In this document: piece after piece, positions 1 to 7,352 of the stretch
How the letters are laid out: every line of letters starts with the position of its first letter
How positions within the stretch are numbered: the first letter of the stretch is position 1
NCBI RefSeq assembly: GCF_913055755.1
Contig: NZ_CAJXKH010000033.1
Coordinates: 1-35,579, forward strand
Origin: an uncultured Microbulbifer sp.
Lineage (GTDB): Bacteria; Pseudomonadota; Gammaproteobacteria; Pseudomonadales; Cellvibrionaceae
DNA length: 35,579 bases
Direction of reading: 5' to 3'
Position numbers and translations under genes: made by a program
Notes under the pieces: generated by a model
Databases searched by the model: none
What the model saw: only the letters and a program-made list of their open reading frames with translations
What the model was told of the DNA's origin: nothing

Positions 1-738
1 AATCAGGCCGATGCGGCCGGCGTAGTCCGGGTGGGCGTATTCCTTTGCCGGCCCGTCATCGCGGGCGCGCGCCACCGGCAGCCAGCCGCTGCGCAACAGC
101 AACTGTTCAATATCGCTACCGGCCACATGGTTGCTGGCAAAAAAATCGCGGTTGTCACCGGTGCGCATCAGTTCGATAAAGCGCAGGCTCACCGGGGTCA
201 CCTTGATCCAGTCGAGAAACTGGTTGAACTCAGCGAGGTTGTGTTCCCGCAGCAATACCGCGTTGACCTTGGTGGGAATACCCAGCGCCAGCGCGCGATC
301 GATTCCCCCGAGGATTTTCTGCAGCTTGTCGTGGCCGGTAATCGCTTTGAATTGCTGGGGATCCAGGCTGTCGAGACTGACGTTCAACTGACTCAGTCCG
401 GCGCGCTGCCAGTCATCGATCTGGGAGGAGAGTTTGTAGCCGTTGGTGGTGATGGCGACCCGGCGAATACCCGCGACCCGACTTGCGGCTTCAATCAGCT
501 GCGGCAGGTCCCTGCGCAGTGAGGGCTCGCCACCGGTCAGGCGCACCTTCTCGGTACCGAGGGCGGCAAAGGCGCGTACCACCGTGGCCACTTCGGCAAC
601 ACTCAACGGCTGCTCCGCGGCAATGGATTCCGCACATTGATAACCATCCGGCAGGCAGTAGTTGCAGCGGAAATTGCACAGGTCGGTGACGGAGAGGCGC
701 AGGTAGTAAAACCTGCGTCCAAAACTGTCTTGTAACAT
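1..738 (-). CDS. moaA: GTP 3',8-cyclase MoaA (5' part, runs off the left edge)
   Basis: Radical SAM enzyme for the first step of molybdenum cofactor synthesis, turning GTP into the cyclic precursor with MoaC. The reverse strand from ATG at 738 is open to base 1 (246 codons). It shows the N-terminal CX3CX2C cluster ligands at residues 21, 25 and 28 (CNFRCNYC), the radical SAM glycine motif RLTGGEP, the ITTNGYKL strand, SLDSLDPQQFKAITG, and at the edge HPDYAGRIGLI, which in MoaA precedes the C-terminal Cys triad. That triad lies outside the window. A purine-rich GGAAAGG precedes the ATG. Its product is needed for the molybdopterin of NarG, and moeA at 33744 belongs to the same pathway. The family call is firm. 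The gene is partial only because of the window boundary. Confidence 0.95.
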   Translation of the reverse strand, partial: MLQDSFGRRFYYLRLSVTDLCNFRCNYCLPDGYQCAESIAAEQPLSVAEVATVVRAFAALGTEKVRLTGGEPSLRRDLPQLIEAASRVAGIRRVAITTNGYKLSSQIDDWQRAGLSQLNVSLDSLDPQQFKAITGHDKLQKILGGIDRALALGIPTKVNAVLLREHNLAEFNQFLDWIKVTPVSLRFIELMRTGDNRDFFASNHVAGSDIEQLLLRSGWLPVARARDDGPAKEYAHPDYAGRIGLI

Positions 739-973
739 TAAATGCCTTTCCAAAAACGCCTTTCCAAGATCGGGAGGCCGGCCGATTTCTCGAGCGACCC
801 TGGTGGCGGGGAAAGCCGACCCCGCCACGGCTCTCGTGCCATACGCGTCGCGCTTAGGCCCGGGAGCTCGGTGTTTAGACTGCTGGCAGTGTATCAGCGG
901 GGGAGATTTCTGCTTGGGGCAAAGGTGGTACTCCCTCTGCCCGCAAGCCCGCTACTGATCGGTCGATGCGGAT
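739..973 (-). promoter_or_regulatory. moaA leader with strong hairpin; possible Moco-sensing RNA
   Basis: The 235 bases upstream of moaA hold a perfect 9-bp stem (803-811 paired with 820-828, 8-base loop) and several shorter GC-rich complementary segments around it. There is no T-run after the stem on the minus strand, so it does not look like the porin's terminator. Moco RNA elements often precede moaA in gammaproteobacteria, so a riboswitch is possible. I could not confirm the conserved core by eye. The hairpin is seen; the function is a guess. Confidence 0.3.
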
Positions 974-2185
974 TTAGAAACTGGCGGTCAGCTGCAGCCA
1001 GACCTTGTCGGTATCCACGCTGTGCTGGTCGGCGCTGTAGCTGGCAAATTTCAGCAGCCCGGTAAGGTTGTCGGTGAGTTTGCGGCCGTAACTGAGATCC
1101 CACTCGCTGCCCCAGTCCGCCGATCCCTCCGCCGCGCTGAATTGATGATAGGTAACCCCGAGCTGGCCACCGCCCAGGCCGGCAGAGGCGCCCAGGTAAC
1201 TGTCCTGCACCCCCGCCCCCGGTGTTGCCAGAAACTGGTCGGCAAAGCCCTGGAACTTGTGCAGGGTCGCCAGCGGCGTGGCAAAGCCTACTCCATTGTC
1301 ACTGCCCAGCACCTCGTGCCCCAGCCGGGCATTGACCGGGCCCAGCGCGCCGGCTACCTCCAATTGGTAATATGGCGCGCTGTAGTTCAGGGTGCTGTCA
1401 CCGCTGTCGCTCTGTTGCGCGTAACGCAGGTGCGCCTGCAGCGGACCGAAATCCCCCTGATAGTCCAGTCCCAGGGTGCGGCTGGATGCGTCTACCGCGT
1501 TCGCCAGATCCAGGTCGAGCAAGAACAGGGACACCTCGTGCCCCCGGGCCAGTGGGTAACGCAGGTTGAACAGCTGGATATCGCCGCGCAGGTCGCCCCT
1601 GGCACTGTCCTCGCCAAAAATGCGATTGACGTTGTAGACATAGCTGTAATCGACGCTCAGGGATTCGCTGTCGCCATACTGGAAGCGGTAGCCGTCGTAG
1701 GTCTGCTCGTTCTGGCGCCAGCCGACGCCGCCGACAAAACGCTGGTCACCTAGATTGATGCGCTGGCGGCCGGCGGTTGCGGTGTAGTCGCCGGCGGAAT
1801 ATTTGAGGAAGGCCCGGTTGACTTCCGTCCCCTCCGGGTCGGCGACCACCGGGTAGCGGGTATTGCCATTGACGGTGGAGTTGTAGGCATCGTTACCGAT
1901 CGCGCTGACGTCATCCATTTCCAGCCCGGCACTAAAACCGCGATAGCTTCCGCTGTCCCAGGTGAGGCGGCTTTTCAATGTGGAGCCGTTGGCGTCGTCG
2001 GCGAGATTGGCCTGGTCGACATTTTCCAGCCGGTAGCGCAGGGTCACCCCCGCCTTGCCGTTTTGCAGTGCATCGATCAGGGTCGGCGAGCTGCTGTCAT
2101 CGGCGGCCTGTGCCTGCAGTGCACTTGCGCTGGCAGCGCCGATCAGTGTCGCACAAATAAGTTGGGGGAGTTTACGGGGGCTCAT
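974..2185 (-). CDS. Outer-membrane porin-like beta-barrel
   Basis: 403 residues with a Sec signal peptide (residues 1 to about 27, ending ALQAQA) and a mature part made of alternating amphipathic strands rich in Tyr, Gly, Asp and Gln. It ends in ...LQLTASF, the terminal phenylalanine read by the BAM machinery. Phrases such as GVTLRYRLENVDQ near the start and AGRQRINLGDQRFVG around residue 140 resemble the alginate-export/OprD-like porin group of marine gammaproteobacteria. The substrate cannot be read from sequence. It lies between moaA and a nitrate transporter on the same strand, and TACCACT heptamers lie upstream near 2293. A nitrate or nitrite entry porin would fit the context, but that is inference. 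Confidence 0.75.
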   Translation of the reverse strand: MSPRKLPQLICATLIGAASASALQAQAADDSSSPTLIDALQNGKAGVTLRYRLENVDQANLADDANGSTLKSRLTWDSGSYRGFSAGLEMDDVSAIGNDAYNSTVNGNTRYPVVADPEGTEVNRAFLKYSAGDYTATAGRQRINLGDQRFVGGVGWRQNEQTYDGYRFQYGDSESLSVDYSYVYNVNRIFGEDSARGDLRGDIQLFNLRYPLARGHEVSLFLLDLDLANAVDASSRTLGLDYQGDFGPLQAHLRYAQQSDSGDSTLNYSAPYYQLEVAGALGPVNARLGHEVLGSDNGVGFATPLATLHKFQGFADQFLATPGAGVQDSYLGASAGLGGGQLGVTYHQFSAAEGSADWGSEWDLSYGRKLTDNLTGLLKFASYSADQHSVDTDKVWLQLTASF

Positions 2186-2376
2186 GCGCTGTTCCTCTGC
2201 GACTGTGGTGAAGATGTTGCCATCAGGTAGTTGTCGGCAACTTACACCCGTTCACCCGCGTCCATAATTACCCAAATGGCGTACTGCCCCGATACCACTA
2301 CCACCTGCAATCCCGATGCGTTATCCGAATTTGGTAGTAAAAAACGGGTTGTTCAATTTCCGCAAATTTCCGCCAA
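2186..2376. promoter_or_regulatory. Intergenic region upstream of the porin with NarL-like heptamers
   Basis: A TACCACT heptamer lies at 2293-2299, overlapped by TACCACC. Nearby GGTAGTA (2333-2339) is the reverse of TACTACC. These fit or nearly fit the loose NarL heptamer TACYNMT, but not in the 7-2-7 arrangement. The region is otherwise AT-richer than its surroundings. No gene or convincing terminator is seen. Confidence 0.3.
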
Positions 2377-3684
2377 TTAATCTTCGCGCAGGAAATTGTG
2401 CTGGCGGGCAAACAGCAGGCGCTGCTGCAAGCCATCGCGCTGCACCGCCAGATACATCGCCAGCATACACACCGCGAGCACACCGTAGAGCAACATAAAG
2501 GCCGCGCTGTGAATACCCACAATATCCTGCGCCATACCAAACATGACCGGCAGGCTGAAACCGCCCAGGGCACCGATGGTGGCAACGGTGCCACCGACAC
2601 TGCCCATATGTTGCGGGTACTTGTCGTGGACGATTTTGTACATGGCGGCACGACCGAATCCCTGGGCAATACCGATCACCAGGATCAACAGGGTAAACAG
2701 TTCAATACCCACCTCGATCTCCAGGTGGACATCCCGCTGCACACCGTGAATGGTCATGCTGGTGGGCGGATAACTGAGAAAGAACAGGCACACGAGGCAG
2801 GTCCAGAACACACTCCAGTTGACCGCGCGGGCGCCGTAGCGGTCGGCAAACCAGCCACCCAGGGCACGCACACTGCTGGACACGGCGACAAACAGTAGCG
2901 TCAGTGCCATGGCTGTGCGCGTGGAAACCCCGTAAACCTCCAGGTAGTACTGCGGCAACCACAGCAGCAGCGCGAGAAAACTGCCAAATACGAAATAGTA
3001 ATAGAGCCCGAAACGCCACACCCGCAGTTCCCCCAGTGGGCGCAGGTGAAAACGGATATCCTTTCTGCGCCGGCTGCGCATGTAGCGCGTTTCCTCCGGC
3101 GCCCAGAATGCAAACAGCACTGCCACCGCCAGCAGTCCGGCGGCGTAGAGCGGGCCAATCATCTCTGCCCCGAACCAGGCGGCGATGGCGGGCGCCAGCG
3201 ACAGGGTAATCGCGGCACCGGCATTGCCAGCGCCAAAAATTCCCAGCGCCATACCCTGCTGGCGGCCCTCGAACCAGGGGCTGATATAGCGGATGCCGGC
3301 GGCGAAAGATGCCCCGGAAATCCCGAGCCACAGTCCCGCCAGCAGATAGCCGCCGTAACCGTGAATGCGCGGCAACAGCAGCAGTATCGGAATCACCAGC
3401 ACCGTCTGCAGCAGGAGCAGCTTTTTGCCGGAAACCAGTTCCGCTAGTAAACCCACGGGAAAGCGCAGCAGCGCACCGCTCAGCATCGGCGCGCCCAGCA
3501 GCAGTCCGAAGCGGGTGGCGGACAATTGCAGCTGATCGGCAATGGACACCCCCAGCACCGCGTACAGGGTCCATACGGAAAAATTGGCCGCGAATATGGC
3601 AGTGGTCGCCACCAGCGCGCGGCCGGCAAGTCGCTCGGTGTACTGCATCGGAGACGGCAGAGGGGACTCTTGTGGCGAGAGCAT
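2377..3684 (-). CDS. NarK1-type nitrate/nitrite MFS transporter
   Basis: 435 residues with about 12 hydrophobic segments typical of the nitrate/nitrite porter branch of the major facilitator superfamily, moving nitrate and/or nitrite across the inner membrane. Family landmarks are the Arg in TM2 (GALLRFPVGLL, near residue 70), a Gly-rich TM5 (GIFGAGNAGAAITLSLAP), and GRAAMYKIV followed by a second glycine-rich signature GSVGGTVATIGALGGFSLP near residue 375. The N-terminal tail is short and polar, and ATG at 3684 is the natural start. It is divergent from a second nitrate transporter at 4020 across a 335-base region carrying NarL-like sites. It is distinct from the NarK at 31255, so the window encodes three nitrate-type porters. 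Whether it works as a proton symporter or an antiporter cannot be told. Confidence 0.87.
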   Translation of the reverse strand: MLSPQESPLPSPMQYTERLAGRALVATTAIFAANFSVWTLYAVLGVSIADQLQLSATRFGLLLGAPMLSGALLRFPVGLLAELVSGKKLLLLQTVLVIPILLLLPRIHGYGGYLLAGLWLGISGASFAAGIRYISPWFEGRQQGMALGIFGAGNAGAAITLSLAPAIAAWFGAEMIGPLYAAGLLAVAVLFAFWAPEETRYMRSRRRKDIRFHLRPLGELRVWRFGLYYYFVFGSFLALLLWLPQYYLEVYGVSTRTAMALTLLFVAVSSSVRALGGWFADRYGARAVNWSVFWTCLVCLFFLSYPPTSMTIHGVQRDVHLEIEVGIELFTLLILVIGIAQGFGRAAMYKIVHDKYPQHMGSVGGTVATIGALGGFSLPVMFGMAQDIVGIHSAAFMLLYGVLAVCMLAMYLAVQRDGLQQRLLFARQHNFLRED

Positions 3685-4019
3685 AGGGGATCGCTTTCTG
3701 TCTGTCGGTTACGCAATTTTACGCGGGAGCATCCAGGCACCGGTGCGGCTACCCATAAAAATTCCGGCACGCGGATTTCCACACGCGGACTACCACTTTC
3801 GGAGTAAGTCTTGCGCTCACAGTGCGGCGGTAAGCGGCTGTGCCAGCATACATAACTGCCCTTCCCTTCAACCCGCATCGTCTCCAAAAGTGGTAGACGG
3901 TCTCAGGAGTAAAAAAATTTCCCCGGAGTTACCACCAATGTCCGCTTTCCTCTCTGTAGTCACCTTTTACCATGAACGGCATCCGGTATTGCTACATCAA
4001 TTCAAGCAGAGGATTTGCA
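3685..4019. promoter_or_regulatory. Divergent transporter promoter region with NarL-type 7-2-7 site
   Basis: This 335-base gap has no credible gene. It holds TACCACT-TT-CGGAGTA at 3791-3806, a NarL/NarP 7-2-7 arrangement whose right half matches AKRRGTA at all but one base. A further AGTGGTA, the reverse of TACCACT, lies at 3889-3895. The site could serve either divergent transporter gene. No FNR box is evident. Confidence 0.55.
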
Positions 4020-5495
4020 ATGAGCACATCGAGCGGTCTCAATCTCTTCAACTGGCGCGATCCCAAAATAAAGACACTGCATATCACCTGGTTCGCGTTT
4101 TTCCTGACATTCGTGGTCTGGTTCAGCCACGCACCACTGCTGGTATTTATCAAGGAGGCCTTCGATCTCAGCAGCCAGCAGGTCAAGGCGCTGTTGATCC
4201 TGAATGTGGCGCTGACAATTCCGGCGCGCATCATCATTGGCATGCTGGTGGATAAATTCGGACCCCGCTCGATTTTCAGCGCACTGCTACTGATCTCGTC
4301 CGGTATCTGCCTGGGATTTGCCACCGCCGACAGCTATGAATCGCTGGCACTGTTCCGCTTCCTGCTCGGCTTTGTCGGCGCCGGCTTTGTGATCGGCATC
4401 CGCATGGTGGGGGAGTGGTTCCCGGCCCGGCAGGTGGGCCTGGCGGAAGGCATCTACGGCGGCTGGGGCAACTTCGGTTCCGCCGCCGGCGCCATGACCC
4501 TGCCGACCATCGCGCTGGCATTTGGCGGTGAAGACGGCTGGCGCTACGCGCTCGGCCTCACCGGGGTCATTGCCGGCCTGTACGGGCTCTTCTATTACCG
4601 CGTTGCACGCAACACGCCGAAGGATTCCACCTACTTCAAACCCAAAAAATCCGGCGGCCTGGAAGTCACCAGCAAGAAGGACCTGTACTTCTACCTGTTG
4701 ATGAATATCCCCATGTACCTGGCACTGGCGGCACTGGCTTACAAACTGTCGCCGGCGGGTGTGCAGCTATTGAGCAGTGACACCACCTATCTGCTGTGGG
4801 GAGTGCTGGTGTTGCTGTTCGCGGTACAGACCCGCCAGATCTGGCACGTGAACAAGGAACACCTGCAACAGGGGGTGCCCGAGCTGGAGAAATACCAGTT
4901 CAAGCAGGTGGCGATTCTCAACCTGGCCTATTTCGTTACCTTCGGTTCCGAACTGGCAGTGGTATCCATGCTGCCACTGTTCTTCCTCGAAACCTTCGCC
5001 GGTCTCGACGCGGTACAGGCGGGACTGCTGGCCTCCGGCTTCGCCTTTATGAACTTGGTGTCCCGCCCCACCGGCGGACACTTCAGCGACAGCCTGGGTC
5101 GCCGCCGCAGCCTGATGTTCCTGATTGGCGGGCTCGCCGTGGGTTACCTGGTATTGAGCCAGATCAACAGCGGCTGGTGGATCTCCGTCGCGGTGCTTGC
5201 CACCATGGCCTGTTCCTTCTTCGTGCAGGCGGGGGAAGGTGCGGTGTTCGCGGTGGTGCCGCTGGTGAAGCGTCGCATGACCGGGCAGATCGCCGGCATG
5301 ACCGGTGCCTATGGCAACGTGGGCGCAGTGACCTACCTGACCGCGCTGTCGTTTGTCGACTACAGCAGCTTCTTCCTGATCATTGCCGCCTCCGCCGGAC
5401 TGGTGTTCTTTGCCTGCGCCTTCCTGGACGAACCCAGGGGCAAAATTGCCGAGGTACTGCCGGACGGCACCGTGCAACTGATCAGCGTGGAATAA
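4020..5495 (+). CDS. NasA/NrtP-like nitrate transporter (MFS)
   Basis: 491 residues from ATG at 4020, chosen over an upstream in-frame ATG at 3972 because AGAGGA sits 6 bases before it and the family starts near [12 protein letters not shown]. About 12 TM segments are visible. Nitrate-porter landmarks are an Arg in TM2 ([17 protein letters not shown]), [19 protein letters not shown] near residue 150, and the second glycine-rich signature [17 protein letters not shown] near residue 430. Its stop codon touches the start of a PP2C/kinase fusion. The same pair occurs in Pseudomonas beside nirB (recalled: PA1783 transporter, PA1782 kinase). This suggests the assimilatory-type importer, although no nirB or nasC follows here. 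Confidence 0.87.
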   Translation: MSTSSGLNLFNWRDPKIKTLHITWFAFFLTFVVWFSHAPLLVFIKEAFDLSSQQVKALLILNVALTIPARIIIGMLVDKFGPRSIFSALLLISSGICLGFATADSYESLALFRFLLGFVGAGFVIGIRMVGEWFPARQVGLAEGIYGGWGNFGSAAGAMTLPTIALAFGGEDGWRYALGLTGVIAGLYGLFYYRVARNTPKDSTYFKPKKSGGLEVTSKKDLYFYLLMNIPMYLALAALAYKLSPAGVQLLSSDTTYLLWGVLVLLFAVQTRQIWHVNKEHLQQGVPELEKYQFKQVAILNLAYFVTFGSELAVVSMLPLFFLETFAGLDAVQAGLLASGFAFMNLVSRPTGGHFSDSLGRRRSLMFLIGGLAVGYLVLSQINSGWWISVAVLATMACSFFVQAGEGAVFAVVPLVKRRMTGQIAGMTGAYGNVGAVTYLTALSFVDYSSFFLIIAASAGLVFFACAFLDEPRGKIAEVLPDGTVQLISVE

Positions 5496-7220
5496 ATGCA
5501 ACAGCTCGAACTGCAATCGGGTATTTGCAGCCGCGCCGGAATCAAGCCGCAGAATGAAGATGCGGCGGTGTTCCACTGGCCCACTGATCCGCACCTGCAG
5601 GAATACTTGGGTGCGGTGGCCGCGGTCGCCGACGGCGTGAGCTCGGCGGAGGCTGGTGCACTTGCCAGCCGCACCGCCACCGCGCAGTTTGTCAGCGACT
5701 ACTACCGCGCACCGGATACCTGGTCCGCGGCGCGCGCCGGACAGCAGGTGCTGACCTCGATCAACAACAAGCTGTACCGCAAAAGCCACGATTTTGCCCA
5801 GCAGGAAAAGGGCTTCCTGTGCACCTTTTCCGCACTGGTATTCAAGTCCCGCAGCGCGCATTTTTTCCATGTGGGCGACAGCCGTATTTACCGGCTGCGC
5901 GACAGCAAACTCGAACTACTGACCCGCGATCACACCGTCACCCTCGGCCACCGCCGCCGCATCCTGTCCCGCGCACTGGGCATGGATACCAGCCTGCAGG
6001 TGGATTACGGCCGAATTCCCCTGCAACAGGGCGATCGCTATTTACTGACCAGCGACGGCGTCCACGATTTTGTTCCGGCAGCAACTGCCACGGAGGTATT
6101 GCGGCGGCACGATCTAAATGCACAACAGCAGGCCGAGACCCTGGTGCGCTACGCCGAGGAAAGCGGCAGCGACGACAACCTCACCGCGCTGGTGGTAGAA
6201 GTCACCGCACTGCCCACCACCACCCTCGACGAATACAACCACCAGCTTACCCGCCTGCCGTTTCCACCAGCGCTGGACCCGGGCATGGTACTGGACGGCT
6301 ACACGGTGATACGGGAACTGTTTTCGTCGGAGCGCAGCCAGCTCTACCTGGTGCGCGATAGCGAGAGCGGCAACACCCTGGTGATGAAAACCCCCTCGGT
6401 CAATTACGAGGACGATGTCCACTACATCGACCGCTTCATACAGGAAGAGTGGATCGGTCTGCGCATCCAGAGTGATCGCGTAGTACGGATTTGCCGGCAA
6501 AGCCGCCGGCGCAGCGCACTCTACTACCTGATGGAATATATCGAGGGCGGCACCCTGGCGAGCTGGATCGCCCGCAACCGTTTCCCCAAACCCACCGAAG
6601 CCTTCCGCATCATCCGCGAGATTGCCGAAGGGCTGGCGGCGTTCCACGAACAGGAAACCATTCACCAGGACCTGCGGCCGGCCAATATCATGCTCGACGA
6701 AAACGCTCGGGTGAAAATCATTGATTTCGGTTCGGTGTATATTGCCGGATCGGCGGAAGTCTTCCGCCCATTGCAACACCCCGCCGCACTGGGCACTGCG
6801 AGCTACGCCGACCCCCACTATCTCCTCGGCCGCAACAGCGGTATCCAGGGCGATATCTACGCGCTGGCCACCATTGCCTACGAGGTTTTCACCGGCGAAC
6901 TGCCCTACGGTGAAACGATCGCTGACTGTCGCTCGCGCAGCGACTATGAGCAGCTGCACTACCGCAGCGCGAGCCAGTTCAACCCGGTAATTCCCCTCTG
7001 GTTCGATCGCGCCCTCGAACGCGGCTGCGCCATCGACCTGGAGCAGCGCTACCACAGCCTGGACACCTTTATGGCGGACCTGGCGAACCCCAACCCGGAT
7101 TACCTGCGCGACGATCCCGCAGACCCACAGCAACAGCACGCCTCGCTGTTCTGGAAAATTCTCTGCGGCCTGTGGGGTGCAACCCTGCTGGCAATGCTGG
7201 CGCTGTTCTCATCCCCCTGA
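5496..7220 (+). CDS. PP2C phosphatase-Ser/Thr kinase fusion protein with C-terminal membrane anchor
   Basis: 574 residues. The first ~235 form a PP2C-type phosphatase: NED at residues 20-22, ADGVSSAEAG around 45-54, FHVGDSRIYRLRD near 125, and SDDNLTALVV near 230 supply the metal-binding acidic residues. Residues ~265-545 form a Hanks-type kinase with the beta3 Lys in LVMKTP, HQDLRPANIML as catalytic loop, IDFGS as the metal-binding motif, and GDIYALATIAYEVFTGELPYG as helix F. The usual Gly-rich ATP loop is replaced by LFSSERSQLYLV, and the catalytic-loop Lys is Arg. A single hydrophobic helix (about 555-574) ends the protein, so both domains face the cytoplasm. TAA and ATG are directly adjacent, so it is translationally coupled to the nitrate transporter. 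A role in phospho-control of nitrate uptake is likely but inferred. Confidence 0.92.
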   Translation: MQQLELQSGICSRAGIKPQNEDAAVFHWPTDPHLQEYLGAVAAVADGVSSAEAGALASRTATAQFVSDYYRAPDTWSAARAGQQVLTSINNKLYRKSHDFAQQEKGFLCTFSALVFKSRSAHFFHVGDSRIYRLRDSKLELLTRDHTVTLGHRRRILSRALGMDTSLQVDYGRIPLQQGDRYLLTSDGVHDFVPAATATEVLRRHDLNAQQQAETLVRYAEESGSDDNLTALVVEVTALPTTTLDEYNHQLTRLPFPPALDPGMVLDGYTVIRELFSSERSQLYLVRDSESGNTLVMKTPSVNYEDDVHYIDRFIQEEWIGLRIQSDRVVRICRQSRRRSALYYLMEYIEGGTLASWIARNRFPKPTEAFRIIREIAEGLAAFHEQETIHQDLRPANIMLDENARVKIIDFGSVYIAGSAEVFRPLQHPAALGTASYADPHYLLGRNSGIQGDIYALATIAYEVFTGELPYGETIADCRSRSDYEQLHYRSASQFNPVIPLWFDRALERGCAIDLEQRYHSLDTFMADLANPNPDYLRDDPADPQQQHASLFWKILCGLWGATLLAMLALFSSP

Positions 7221-7247
7221 TTGCTTTTCGTCAAGCCACACAAAAAT

Positions 7248-7263
7248 ACACAATATATGGCGA
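7248..7263 (+). promoter_or_regulatory. NrdR box 1
   Basis: ACACAATATATGGCGA matches the left part of the NrdR box (consensus acaCwAtATaTwgtgt, from memory). It starts exactly 31 bases before the second box, the in-phase spacing (three helix turns) usual for paired NrdR sites. NrdR represses ribonucleotide reductase genes when dATP is high. Confidence 0.85.
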
Positions 7264-7278
7264 TAAAAATTTTAACCA

Positions 7279-7294
7279 ACACAATATATAGTGA
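7279..7294 (+). promoter_or_regulatory. NrdR box 2
   Basis: ACACAATATATAGTGA matches the NrdR consensus almost perfectly. With box 1 it forms the typical tandem pair upstream of a ribonucleotide reductase gene, here nrdD at 7353/7365. Confidence 0.88.
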
Positions 7295-7304
7295 TTCAGA
7301 TCAA
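7291..7304 (+). promoter_or_regulatory. FNR/ANR-like box upstream of nrdD
   Basis: GTGAT-TCAG-ATCAA matches TTGAT-N4-ATCAA at nine of ten positions. It overlaps the last four bases of NrdR box 2. Anaerobic activation of nrdD by FNR/ANR is well known, and the overlap implies competition or joint control with NrdR. Confidence 0.75.
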
Positions 7305-7352
7305 GAGCCTTCTGCTGCGCACCGGTAGTATCCGGGAAAAAATCAGCGAAGG

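Noticed and set aside
4767..5870. Minus-strand open frame opposite the transporter/kinase junction
   Set aside because: Spans two conserved genes in antisense, His/Gln/Gly-rich, no domain.
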